DNA of 64,000 nucleotides, taken from positions 496,001 through 560,000 of the forward strand of contig NZ_BQYJ01000003.1 in NCBI RefSeq assembly GCF_023168165.1, in the 5' to 3' direction. Each line of letters starts with the position of its first letter. Position 1 is the first letter of the stretch. Below are positions 54,987-63,905 of the stretch, piece after piece. A program made the position numbers and the translations under genes. The notes under the pieces are model-generated. The model worked only from the letters and a program-made list of their open reading frames with translations. It did no database searches and was not told where the DNA came from. The DNA comes from Niallia sp. NCCP-28. Lineage in GTDB: Bacteria; Bacillota; Bacilli; Bacillales; Cytobacillaceae.

Positions 54987-56338
54987 GGAAATCTCGAACA
55001 AACAAACGATTTTCACCTGTATCCCTGCTTAGCATTGCTGTTTTCCTCTCTGTTATTGCAGTAAGCCTTACTGTCTATCTTTTGTATGAATCTTCTTTAG
55101 CAAAAGAAAAAAAAGAAGAAATTCCCGCAAAAACAGCAGCAGTTAATGTAGCTGATAAGGAGAAGGGGACAAAAAAGAACAGCAAAGATAATCAAAAAGA
55201 ACAAAATGCATCGGAAGTATTCACCCCTGTTGAAGGAAAAGTGCCTACTTTTTTCGCAAAGAATAAGACGATGGAAGAAAAGGTAAATAGTTTAGTAAAA
55301 GATATGTCTTTACAAGAAAAAATTGGCCAGCTATTAGTAGTTGGATTTCAAAGCAGTCAAGTGGATGCACAGATTAAAAAAATGATTCAAGAGTATAAAG
55401 TGGGAGGAGTGATTCTATTTGACCGCAATATGGAAAATCCGGAGCAAGTGGCATTATTAAACAACCAGCTGCAAAATCTTGCGCTAGAAAATAAACATCA
55501 AATTCCATTAACGTTAAGCGTGGATCAAGAGGGCGGCCAAATCGTTCGGATGAAAGATAAGGTGTCACCGATTCCTTCCCAACAAAATCTCGGGAAAATG
55601 GAAAATCCAAAAGAAGCCTATAATGTTGCGTATCATACAGGAAAGGAGCTTTCTGCAATGGGATTTAATGTTAATTTTGCACCTGTTTTAGATTTATCTG
55701 ATACAGATAGCCGTTCCTTTGGGATAGAACCAGAGAAAACAGGCACTTTTGGCAGTCAAGTAGTCGCAGGATTAATGGATTCAGGAATGACGGCAACATT
55801 AAAGCATTTTCCAGGGAATGGACGCAGCAATGTCGCCCCCCATATTGATTCCTCCTCTGTACAAGTAGATAAAGGAGATTTGTATAATAAAGATATTTAC
55901 CCATTTAAAAAAATGATTGATAATGTTGATAATAACCGCTTTTATGTAATGGTTACACATGTTAAATATCCGGCTTATGATAAAAAAAATCCTGCCAGCA
56001 TTTCTCCGATCATTATTCAAGAGCTGCTGCGAAAAGAACTTGGATTTACAGGAATTGTAGTGACAGATGATTTAGAAATGGGTGCTGTTAATAAATATTT
56101 TACTTACGAAGATTTAGGCAGCAAGGCAATTGAAGCAGGAGCGGATGTGCTTCTTGTGTGCCATACATTTGAAAATCAGCAAAAAGTGTACAAAGGAATA
56201 GAGGAAAAGGTTAAAGCAGGATATTTATCAGAAAATAGAATTGATGAAGCAGTAAAAAGAATTTTAACTAATAAATTGACTGTAATACAAAAGACACAAG
56301 TCGATCCAGTAGAGGCAGAATCAATTGTAGGGAAATAG
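54983..56338 (+). CDS. nagZ: GH3 family NagZ-like beta-N-acetylhexosaminidase
   Basis: A 451-residue membrane-anchored or secreted GH3 enzyme: hydrophobic N-terminal segment (about 13-33), linker, then the catalytic domain (about 95-440). Seen: SVDQEGGQIVRM, nucleophile Asp in VVTDDLEMGAV, KHFPGNG where most NagZ proteins have KHFPGHG, and VAPHIDS in place of the usual D-S-H that holds the Asp-His acid/base pair. A His remains, but the Asp partner is changed. It probably cleaves peptidoglycan-derived N-acetylglucosaminides. Follows the 45-residue gene with a 4-base overlap. Confidence 0.86.
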   Translation: MRKSRTNKRFSPVSLLSIAVFLSVIAVSLTVYLLYESSLAKEKKEEIPAKTAAVNVADKEKGTKKNSKDNQKEQNASEVFTPVEGKVPTFFAKNKTMEEKVNSLVKDMSLQEKIGQLLVVGFQSSQVDAQIKKMIQEYKVGGVILFDRNMENPEQVALLNNQLQNLALENKHQIPLTLSVDQEGGQIVRMKDKVSPIPSQQNLGKMENPKEAYNVAYHTGKELSAMGFNVNFAPVLDLSDTDSRSFGIEPEKTGTFGSQVVAGLMDSGMTATLKHFPGNGRSNVAPHIDSSSVQVDKGDLYNKDIYPFKKMIDNVDNNRFYVMVTHVKYPAYDKKNPASISPIIIQELLRKELGFTGIVVTDDLEMGAVNKYFTYEDLGSKAIEAGADVLLVCHTFENQQKVYKGIEEKVKAGYLSENRIDEAVKRILTNKLTVIQKTQVDPVEAESIVGK

Positions 56339-56378
56339 AACAAGAGGGCTTTTAGAAGCTATCTTGTTCTATTTTTAG
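56337..56378 (+). terminator. Terminator after NagZ-like gene
   Basis: AGAACAAGA pairs with TCTTGTTCT across an A-rich loop region, followed by ATTTTT. Confidence 0.75.
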
Positions 56379-56526
56379 TAATTTTACGCATTCTATATGA
56401 TTATTATATATATAAAATATTATAGAAAAAAATAACCAAATAAAGCTTTTATTTATAAATTGAATATAACCATGGCCTTATAGGAAAATGGTATAATAAT
56501 GGAAAAAATGAATGGGGAATAAATGA

Positions 56527-57591
56527 TTGCATAATATTTTATCGGTTACACAAACAGAATTGTATGAATTCCTATTAAATGTTGCACCAGTCAGACCTGT
56601 ATTTATATGGGGCGCTCCAGGAATCGGCAAATCTTCGATAGTAGAAAACTTTGCTGATGAAGTTGGAATGGACTGTGTTTCCTTACTTGGAAGCCAGCTG
56701 GCGCCAGAAGACATTATAGGCGTTCCCAAAATAGAAAATGATTATAGTGTTTTTTGTCCACCTAAACAAATTGCAAGAACAAAACCATATGTGCTGTTTT
56801 TGGATGAACTGAATGCATGTTCTCAAGAAGTGCAGAAGGCATTTTATAGTTTAATACATGATAAAAAAATTGGCGAATATCATTTGCCAAAAGGATCCAT
56901 TGTCATTGGAGCTGGAAATCGTGCTCAAGACAGCGCCATTGTAAAACCTATGTCTTCTGCATTAATTAATCGTATGGTGCATGTACAGTTAAGAGCTTCC
57001 CATAAAGATTGGCTGCACTGGGCTTATGCAAAGGAAATTCATCCATATGTTATTGAATATATCCAGCTTCGGCCAGATCATTTATGGAATGAACCGCCAA
57101 AAAGTGAAGAGCCTTTTTCTACCCCTCGATCTTGGCATATTTTAAGCGACTGCATTTATGAGTATGGGGAAAATATAACAGAAAAACAGCTGGAAGTATT
57201 GGCATCTGCCTGCTTGTCTCCACATACAGCTGTGCAGTTTCGGGCATTTATGAAACAAGTAAACAATCGATATGCCATTGCAAAAATTATATCGGGCGAA
57301 TTAAAGTGGCCAGAAAAACCAGAAGAAAGAGATGTATTATATTTTTTAGCACAGTCTTTTCGCGCACAATTAATCAAAGAACTGCCCATTGAAAAGGATG
57401 CTGTTTCAACAAATCAGCGGCAGTTAGCGATCCGAGCAAAGGAATTAATTAAAGAACTATCATCGATTAGTTTAGAAATGGCTCAAATGGTTATGTCTGA
57501 AAACAAAGGAGAATCTATTCCTTCTTGGTTTATGATGGAGGTTATCCGCGATCTTCCAAGATTGGTTGCAAAAAGAGATGGAAAGTTATGA
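56527..57591 (+). CDS. MoxR-type AAA+ ATPase
   Basis: A 354-residue AAA+ protein: Walker A GAPGIGKSS (29-37), Walker B VLFLDELNACSQEVQ (about 93-107), sensor-type GAGNRAQDSA, and an arginine-finger-like SALINRM. The TTG start at 56527 has GGGGA upstream. The stop overlaps the next start in ATGA. MoxR ATPases act with a VWA-domain partner in metal insertion, protein assembly or phage defence; here the partner is the DUF2201 protein immediately downstream. Confidence 0.88.
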   Translation: MHNILSVTQTELYEFLLNVAPVRPVFIWGAPGIGKSSIVENFADEVGMDCVSLLGSQLAPEDIIGVPKIENDYSVFCPPKQIARTKPYVLFLDELNACSQEVQKAFYSLIHDKKIGEYHLPKGSIVIGAGNRAQDSAIVKPMSSALINRMVHVQLRASHKDWLHWAYAKEIHPYVIEYIQLRPDHLWNEPPKSEEPFSTPRSWHILSDCIYEYGENITEKQLEVLASACLSPHTAVQFRAFMKQVNNRYAIAKIISGELKWPEKPEERDVLYFLAQSFRAQLIKELPIEKDAVSTNQRQLAIRAKELIKELSSISLEMAQMVMSENKGESIPSWFMMEVIRDLPRLVAKRDGKL

Positions 57592-59384
57592 GCAAAAAAA
57601 AAATAAATTCACAAGGTGGAAAAAACAAAAAGCTAATAGAACAAGGAGCAAAACTAGTTAATTCTTTTCCATTGTTTATTCCGATTTTTGAGACAGTGGA
57701 TATAAATTTTCTTGAAATGGAGAAGGAAGAGTGGGCCTATGTAGAAAGTAGCGGGAACATTTTTTTAAATAGCAATAAAAAAGCTGCTCCAGATGAATGG
57801 GCCTATATTATTGCTCATTGTTTATTGCATTTGGCATTAAATCATCCCCAAAAAAAGTTGATGAATAATCAAGAATATTGGAATATTGCATGTGATGTGT
57901 ATATAACCAGTTTTCTTGCGCAATTAAAATTTGGCAAAGCGCCACAGCCCTTTGCCAATTCCATCTATGAAAATATAAAATCGGAAAAGTCTTTATATGA
58001 AAAGCTTTTAGCAGAAGAATTTCCTGATTATTTAAAAGGCTATAGCACAATGCCTGGTAAAAGGGATATGTTTTATAATGGGGATCTTGACTATTATTGG
58101 AGAAGCAATGTAACATATGAGCAATTATTTCAAGAAGGATTAACTAATGCGGTAAAAGCAGCAGTAAGCGTGGCAGGTGGACATACTGCCAATATAGCTG
58201 GTGAAGGAAGAAAAACACCTGCTATATTGGCAAAGGAATGGTTTTTAAGCAGCTATCCCTTATTGGGAGCTTTAGCCAGTACATTTGACATAATAGAGGA
58301 CCCGCAAATTTGTATAAGGGAGCAAGTTTCGATTGCAGCCATTTCTATGGAGACAAAAGAAATCTATATAAATACTGCTGCCAATTTGACGGATGAAGAA
58401 ATGAAATTTGTGATGGCACATGAATTGCTCCATGCAGGGTTAAGTCATTCAAAAAGAAGAAGAGGGAGAGATCCTTATCTTTGGAATGTAGCATGTGATT
58501 TTGTTATAAACGGCTGGCTGATTGAAATGCAAATTGGAGATATGCCAGCTATAGGGGGACTTTATGACCCGGAATTAAAAGGACTGTCCGCTGAATCCGT
58601 TTACGACCGAATGGTAATTGACATGCGTTTATATAGGAAATTAAGGACATTCCGCGGGATTTCAAGTGTGGACATAATAGATAGAAATGAAGCTGATTTT
58701 TGGGATCATTCGAAAGGAATGGACTTAGATGCATTTTATCGGCGAGCGTTGCGAGAAGGATTAACCTATCACTTTTCCCAAGACAGAGGCTATTTGCCCG
58801 AAGGATTAGTAGAAGAAATCAAAAGCCTTTCGCAACCGCCAATCCCATGGGATGTGGAACTTTCGAGATGGTTTGACCGATTATTCCAACCGATTGAAAA
58901 AATAAGAACCTATCAGAGGCCAAGCAGAAGACAAGGTTCTACACCTAATATAGCAAGACCTAGATGGATCAATCGAAGTGATGAAGAAGATGGGAGGACT
59001 TTTGCTGTTGTGATTGATACTTCCGGCAGTATGGATCGGGGACTTCTCGGAAAAGCTTTAGGCATCATTGCAAGTTATGCAATCGCAAGAGATGTCGAGC
59101 GTGTGCGAGTCGTATATTGTGATGCATCTTACTATGATGCAGGTTACCTAGCGCCAGAAGCATTAATGGATAAGGTAAAAGTGAAAGGAAGAGGCGGCAC
59201 CATTGTGCAGCCAGCCATCTCTTTTTTAAGAAATACAGAAGACTTTCCTAAACAAGGACCTATCCTTATTATTACAGACGGTGAAATTGACAGGCTGTCT
59301 GTGCCAGGAACTCATGCTTTTGTTTTGCCAGAAGGAGCAAGACTTCCATTTATCGCAAAAGGAGAAGTTTTTCGAATGAAATAG
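57588..59384 (+). CDS. DUF2201 putative metallopeptidase with VWA-like domain
   Basis: A 598-residue protein. The N-terminal half carries two similar segments: IIAHCLLHLALNH (about 75-87) with WNIACDVYIT, and VMAHELLHAGLSH (about 275-287; His278, Glu279, His282) with WNVACDFVIN. The second has a full HExxH zinc motif; the first has Cys in place of Glu. Residues about 470-598 form a VWA domain with MIDAS DTSGS (477-481). It is the usual MoxR partner architecture. Starts in ATGA overlap with the ATPase, so the two are translationally coupled. Substrate unknown. Confidence 0.86.
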   Translation: MSKKKINSQGGKNKKLIEQGAKLVNSFPLFIPIFETVDINFLEMEKEEWAYVESSGNIFLNSNKKAAPDEWAYIIAHCLLHLALNHPQKKLMNNQEYWNIACDVYITSFLAQLKFGKAPQPFANSIYENIKSEKSLYEKLLAEEFPDYLKGYSTMPGKRDMFYNGDLDYYWRSNVTYEQLFQEGLTNAVKAAVSVAGGHTANIAGEGRKTPAILAKEWFLSSYPLLGALASTFDIIEDPQICIREQVSIAAISMETKEIYINTAANLTDEEMKFVMAHELLHAGLSHSKRRRGRDPYLWNVACDFVINGWLIEMQIGDMPAIGGLYDPELKGLSAESVYDRMVIDMRLYRKLRTFRGISSVDIIDRNEADFWDHSKGMDLDAFYRRALREGLTYHFSQDRGYLPEGLVEEIKSLSQPPIPWDVELSRWFDRLFQPIEKIRTYQRPSRRQGSTPNIARPRWINRSDEEDGRTFAVVIDTSGSMDRGLLGKALGIIASYAIARDVERVRVVYCDASYYDAGYLAPEALMDKVKVKGRGGTIVQPAISFLRNTEDFPKQGPILIITDGEIDRLSVPGTHAFVLPEGARLPFIAKGEVFRMK

Positions 59385-59524
59385 CGTAAAAAGGTTGTCA
59401 ATAAATTTGGATATTCTTATAAAGCGGAAATTTCAGAAGAAAATTAATTTTGTCGAAAAATAGCTATTTCAAAAAAACTGACGCAAAAACAACAAAAAAA
59501 GAAGCAATAAAGCCATTTTTTTAT

Positions 59525-59592
59525 ACAAACAAAAGCAAATCCCATTCTCTCTTTGCTGCAAATAGAAAGATTGGGATTTGCTTTTGTTTATG
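59525..59592. terminator. Long bidirectional hairpin
   Basis: AAACAAAAGCAAATCCCA pairs with TGGGATTTGCTTTTGTTT, between the convergent DUF2201 and transporter genes. Confidence 0.85.
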
Positions 59593-60805
59593 CTCCTAAT
59601 GTTTTTATCTCATCAAGAGAAGAAGCTGGTTGGTTTTTCGATCTAACTTGTGAAGTCAATAGCATTAATGCAGCTAGAATAAATAATAAGGCTAAAAATG
59701 CAATATTATACGTATGGGTTATATCCTTTACTGCGCCAACAAATATCGGAATAAAACCGCTTAGCATGTAGCCGCCGAATTGAATCATTGCTGTCCATTG
59801 GCTGGCATCCTTTGGTGTAGATGTTGCATCCAAAGGAAGAATCATGGTTATTGGAAATAATCCGCCAGCACCTATCCCCATTAAGGCAGCACTGATGATT
59901 GGAGGAATATCCCCGAGCATCAATAAGATAATGCCAACAAAGGAAAATAAAGCACATAACATCATCCAAGGCTTTCGATTGGAGCGATTATTGATTAGCG
60001 TTGGAATAACAAAGCTTGCAATCATTTGGGTTATGGAAAAAACGGTAACTGCTGTTGCTGCATATGTCGCACTATATCCATTTTCCTGCACTTTTGGCGC
60101 CAGCCATGTTGCAAGGGAATAGTAGATGCCAGATTGCAGGCCAAAAATAATCGTAAGCAGCCAAGCATAACGATTACCCCAAGGCAATCGGCTTTTTTGC
60201 ATGATTGATTTTTCTTCTGTCACTTTTTGTTGACGAGCCGTTTTGATAATCGGCACCCAACCAATAATTCCGGCGACTGCAAAAACTGCCCAAATCGCCA
60301 AAGCATTGTTCCAAGAATTGTGGAACGCATGCATAACAGGTACAACGAATCCTGCGCTAAGTGACGCGCCAATCCCCATCCCTGCTGAATAAACACCGAT
60401 CATGGAAGAGGAAGAGGCAGGGAAATTCTTTTTAATATATCCAGAGATAAGCGGTCCTGCAATTGCAATACCAATGCCCGCAAATACAGCGGTCAATAAT
60501 AATAGAAAAGGAATGGAGGCAACAAGGCGCAGAGCTGTTGCCGCCCCAATCAATAAAATAGATAATGCAATCGTCAATTCTAGTCCAAAGCGTTCACTTA
60601 GTTTTCCGGCAATAGGAGCGAAAATTCCCATGCAAAAAACAGGAAGTGCAGTCAATAAACTCATGGACATGCTGGACATATGCAAGTCTGTTTTTATATT
60701 TTCCAAAACTGGAGAAATGGATGTGATGGGAGCACGTAAGTTCATAGATATCATAAACAATGCAAAAATACTCCAAATTATATAAATCTTTTTTGGTTTT
60801 TCCAT
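59588..60805 (-). CDS. MFS transporter, CynX/NimT family
   Basis: A 405-residue membrane protein with twelve predicted segments. The N-terminus MISMNLRAPITSISPVL is typical of the CynX/NimT/YycB branch of the major facilitator superfamily, with GKLSERFG in the first inner loop. Family members are linked to cyanate or 2-nitroimidazole transport; substrate here unknown. The ATG at 60805 has AAAGGGGG upstream. A divergent XRE-cupin regulator with palindromes in between probably controls it. Confidence 0.9.
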   Translation of the reverse strand: MEKPKKIYIIWSIFALFMISMNLRAPITSISPVLENIKTDLHMSSMSMSLLTALPVFCMGIFAPIAGKLSERFGLELTIALSILLIGAATALRLVASIPFLLLLTAVFAGIGIAIAGPLISGYIKKNFPASSSSMIGVYSAGMGIGASLSAGFVVPVMHAFHNSWNNALAIWAVFAVAGIIGWVPIIKTARQQKVTEEKSIMQKSRLPWGNRYAWLLTIIFGLQSGIYYSLATWLAPKVQENGYSATYAATAVTVFSITQMIASFVIPTLINNRSNRKPWMMLCALFSFVGIILLMLGDIPPIISAALMGIGAGGLFPITMILPLDATSTPKDASQWTAMIQFGGYMLSGFIPIFVGAVKDITHTYNIAFLALLFILAALMLLTSQVRSKNQPASSLDEIKTLGA

Positions 60806-60826
60806 TAGGAAAACCCCCTTTTTGAA

Positions 60827-60854
60827 CAGATAGATAGTTATCTGATATACTATC
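60827..60854. promoter_or_regulatory. Palindromes between transporter and XRE-cupin gene
   Basis: CAGATA (60827-60832)/TATCTG (60839-60844) and GATAGT (60833-60838)/ACTATC (60849-60854) overlap; likely operator for the XRE-cupin regulator. Confidence 0.55.
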
Positions 60855-60917
60855 ATTAACTCATTTGCATACTATAATATACTTTTTAGGTGAAAGCAAT
60901 AGGAAAGGAGGGAAAAT

Positions 60918-61487
60918 ATGATGGAAGAAAATATGGAATTATATAGCCAGGTCGGAAGGAATCTAAGAGAAATTCGCAGACAAAGAAAAATTAGTCTAGA
61001 AGAATTGGCGGAGAAAAGCAATGTCAGCAAATTAACATTAGGAAAAATTGAAAGAGGAGAAGCAAATCCCACACTTAATATTCTTTGGAAAATATGCAGA
61101 GGATTAACGATTCCGCTAGCATCGTTGCTCGTTTTTGAAGAAAAAACAGAAGTATATCGCTTTGGGGTTGATCCCCATTTCAATGGGCCGAATAATGATT
61201 GGTTTGTCGACCCTTTATTTAAGACATTTGGCACAATGGAGTGGTATAGAGCATGCATAGAGCCAAATAGCGAGTACAGTGAGTTTCATTTGGCAGGTTC
61301 TGAGGAAACAATACTTGTATTAAATGGTCAATTGGAAATCAAGGTAGGAAAAATGCATCATCTATTGCATCAGTGGGATGTTATGAAATTTAAAGGGGAA
61401 GAAATGCACACATATATAAATCGTTCAGATGAAAAAGTACATTTAATGCTATCGCTGACCTATAAAGATGTAAATCAAACACTATAA
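60918..61487 (+). CDS. XRE family regulator with cupin domain
   Basis: A 189-residue regulator: XRE helix-turn-helix at about 10-70 (LREIRRQRKISLEELAEKSNVSKLTLGKIERGEANP) and cupin barrel at about 105-180 (FHLAGSEETILVLNGQLEIKVG, HQWDVMKFKGEEMHTYIN). It is divergent from the CynX-type transporter and likely regulates it. GGAGG precedes ATG 60918. Related in layout, not closely in sequence, to the XRE-cupin protein at 6236. Confidence 0.9.
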   Translation: MMEENMELYSQVGRNLREIRRQRKISLEELAEKSNVSKLTLGKIERGEANPTLNILWKICRGLTIPLASLLVFEEKTEVYRFGVDPHFNGPNNDWFVDPLFKTFGTMEWYRACIEPNSEYSEFHLAGSEETILVLNGQLEIKVGKMHHLLHQWDVMKFKGEEMHTYINRSDEKVHLMLSLTYKDVNQTL

Positions 61488-61495
61488 ATACACTA

Positions 61496-61556
61496 AAAGA
61501 CCAATTAGAAGGACAAGGATTTATAAAATTTCTATTTATTTAGTTGGTCTTTTATT
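61496..61556 (+). terminator. Terminator after XRE-cupin gene
   Basis: AAAAGACCAA pairs with TTGGTCTTTT across a long loop, followed by ATTAG; also contains inverted AATTAG. Confidence 0.65.
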
Positions 61557-61725
61557 AGCAAAAGAACAGTTTAAATTTTACGCATCCAATATTAATTAAT
61601 TATATTAAAAATTGCATTTAAAAAATTTTTAATCATCTAATTGTAAAAGAATAAAATTTTATTGCAAAACAATAAATAAGCTGATATTTTAATGATATAA
61701 ATAACAATTAAAATATGGAGGAAAA

Positions 61726-62259
61726 ATGAAGAAAAAACGTGTCATTTTTATTTTGTTTGTTTTGCTAATAGCAGTGATCACTTTTTATTATAGTTCTTCT
61801 TTATCAGAAAAATGGACAAAATCCACCAATCTTTCTAATGAGGAGATTGGCGGGACAGTGCTGCATGAAAATATAAATAGTTCTTCTTTTGTCAAAAAAT
61901 ACGGCAGTCCTTTAAGCAAAGACAATAATAGTTTTTATGACTACTATCATTGGAAAAATGGATTGCTAACCGCTTCATTACATTCTGGCAAAGAAAAAGG
62001 CTCTATTATGCGGCTCATTATAACAGATACAGATGATAATTCAGGTGATTCTCCTCTTCATACTGCAAAAGGCATTGCATTAGGCGATAACAAAGAAAAG
62101 GTTATTTCTTTATATGGCAATAATTATTATAAAAGCAATGAACAGGGAGCAGACATTATTGGTTATATTGACCATAAGCACAAGATCACTTTAGAATTTT
62201 GGTGCGTCAGAGGCGGAGGAGTCGCTGAAATCAGATTGGACGATGCAAGTGTGGAATAA
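61726..62259 (+). CDS. Membrane-anchored protein of unknown function
   Basis: A 177-residue protein with one N-terminal hydrophobic segment (about 5-23: RVIFILFVLLIAVITFYYS) and an extracytoplasmic domain of about 150 residues (KKYGSPLSKDNNSFYDYYHW, GIALGDNKEKVISLYGNNYYK). The pattern GIALGD-x3-KVISLYG is seen in several uncharacterised Bacillus lipoprotein-like families, but I cannot name one. GGAGG precedes the ATG. Confidence 0.75.
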   Translation: MKKKRVIFILFVLLIAVITFYYSSSLSEKWTKSTNLSNEEIGGTVLHENINSSSFVKKYGSPLSKDNNSFYDYYHWKNGLLTASLHSGKEKGSIMRLIITDTDDNSGDSPLHTAKGIALGDNKEKVISLYGNNYYKSNEQGADIIGYIDHKHKITLEFWCVRGGGVAEIRLDDASVE

Positions 62260-62354
62260 TAAGAAGCTTGTCTTCAGCAAAAGCAATTTGTTCGCCATTG
62301 TTATTTTCTTTTGCTACTATAAAACCAAGTAACTCGTAAAGAAAGTGAGGTTTT

Positions 62355-63101
62355 ATGATGAAATTTTTTGATAAAGTTGTGGTTGTGACTGGTGCAAGCA
62401 ATGGCATCGGCAAGGGTATTGCAAAAGCATATATAGAAGAAGGAGCAAAAGTAGTTTTAGCCGATATAGATGGAACAGCGGGACAAGCATTTATGGATGA
62501 GCTGGAAAATGCCGATCAAGCCATTTTTCTCCAAACAGATGTAAGGAAAGAAGAAGATATTTTTGCTTTATTCCAAAAAACGGTCGATACATATGGACAA
62601 ATAGATATTTTGGTGAATAATGCCGGTAAAGGACTGTTTAAATCCATATATGATGTCACCATTGAAGAATGGGACGATGCCTTAAATACCAATTTGCGCA
62701 GCGTATTCCTTTGTTCCCGGGAAGCGGCAAAATATATGCGAAAGGCAAAAGGCGGCTCCATTGTCAATATTTCATCGACGCGCGCTTATATGTCGGAAGC
62801 AAATACAGAAGCCTATAGTGCCAGCAAAGGAGGAATTATGGCAATTACCCATGCACTTGCCAATAGTTTGGCAAGTGACCGCATTACGGTAAACAGCATT
62901 TCCCCTGGTTGGATTGAAACCAAACACTATAAAGAATTAAGAGACATAGACCATGATCAGCATTTATCTAAGCGAGTGGGAAAACCAGAAGATATTGCGA
63001 GAGCCTGCTTATTTTTAACCAATAAAGACAATGATTTTATTACAGGCACAAACCTTACCGTTGATGGGGGCATGACGGTGAAAATGATTTATGAGGAATA
63101 A
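62355..63101 (+). CDS. SDR family oxidoreductase
   Basis: A 248-residue short-chain dehydrogenase: TGASNGIG (about 12-19), NNAG, catalytic Ser in NISSTRA and Tyr/Lys in YSASKGG, C-terminal TGTNLTVDGG. The size and motifs are classical SDR, resembling glucose/3-ketoacyl-ACP-type reductases. Substrate unknown. Start could be 62355 or 62358; GAGG is upstream. Confidence 0.9.
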   Translation: MMKFFDKVVVVTGASNGIGKGIAKAYIEEGAKVVLADIDGTAGQAFMDELENADQAIFLQTDVRKEEDIFALFQKTVDTYGQIDILVNNAGKGLFKSIYDVTIEEWDDALNTNLRSVFLCSREAAKYMRKAKGGSIVNISSTRAYMSEANTEAYSASKGGIMAITHALANSLASDRITVNSISPGWIETKHYKELRDIDHDQHLSKRVGKPEDIARACLFLTNKDNDFITGTNLTVDGGMTVKMIYEE

Positions 63102-63104
63102 GAA

Positions 63105-63142
63105 AAGGCGCTGGTTGCCATAAGAGCCAGCGCTTTTTTATG
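63105..63142 (+). terminator. Terminator after SDR gene
   Basis: AAGGCGCTGG pairs with CCAGCGCTTT around a loop, followed by TTTTT. Confidence 0.85.
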
Positions 63143-63247
63143 TTTGCCTAGAGATAGATCCAGTTAATACTTCTTGGAAAATAGCAGACTCTAATATACC
63201 ATTTTAGTTTAATGTATAAATAGTGGAATGGACAGATCTTAGGCAGC

Positions 63248-63300
63248 AAAAAGCAAGCTTCCCTCAATTTTTTCTAAGGAAAAGAACTTGCTTTTATTAA
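63248..63300 (-). terminator. Terminator of MarR gene
   Basis: AAAAGCAAG pairs with CTTGCTTTT, with an internal loop of about 30 bases; minus-strand T run. Confidence 0.6.
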
Positions 63301-63304
63301 TGGC

Positions 63305-63730
63305 TTATTCTTTTTTTAATGAGGCTTGATTGTATTTTTTTAAGAGGATTCCAAATAATTGTCTTTCTTCTTCTGGCCATTCTTTCAGCACTTCTTTGAT
63401 TGCGGTAAAACGAAGCTTTTGGTGTTCATGAAACTCTTTTCTGCCCAAATCCGTAATCTCGAGGGTATAGGCCCTTTTGTCCACTAAATCCGGATTTCTG
63501 ACTACATAGCCTTTTTGCTCCAGAGCAGCAGTTTGTCTGCTTATAGTGGAAATATCTAAACGGGATTCATCTGCAAGCGTTTTGACCCCAGCAGGACCTT
63601 GAGAAAGGATGCGGTGGAGCAATAGATAGGCAGAGCGATCAAGATGGCCTATTTTTCTGCTTGCAGAAGTAACACGGCGAATAAGCACCGACAACTCGAT
63701 ATCAATGATTTCCACAGATGAATCGTTCAT
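63305..63730 (-). CDS. MarR family transcriptional regulator
   Basis: A 141-residue winged-helix regulator: YLLLHRILSQGPAGVKTLADE, LDISTISRQTAALEQKGYVVR (recognition helix), VDKRAYTLEITDLGRKEFHEH (wing). No conserved Cys of the OhrR type is seen. It is divergent from a CBS-domain gene; the TTGTATAATACAA palindrome over that gene's -10 is a likely operator. Confidence 0.9.
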   Translation of the reverse strand: MNDSSVEIIDIELSVLIRRVTSASRKIGHLDRSAYLLLHRILSQGPAGVKTLADESRLDISTISRQTAALEQKGYVVRNPDLVDKRAYTLEITDLGRKEFHEHQKLRFTAIKEVLKEWPEEERQLFGILLKKYNQASLKKE

Positions 63731-63820
63731 ATTTTTTTCCTCACTTTATCTGTTCGTATATTTATCTTACCATAAGGTGATAGTCCAGCAAAACGAGAAG
63801 ATCTTATACTGATTATCATA

Positions 63821-63852
63821 TTGACATAATGTAAAATAGTTGTATAATACAA
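63821..63852 (+). promoter_or_regulatory. Promoter with MarR-type operator
   Basis: TTGACA (63821-63826), 16-base spacer, TATAAT (63843-63848); palindrome TTGTATAATACAA (63840-63852) covers the -10. Confidence 0.75.
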
Positions 63853-63905
63853 TTATATGGTTTCATCATACAACTTTATTTGATAAACACAAAGGCGGTG
63901 ATTAT

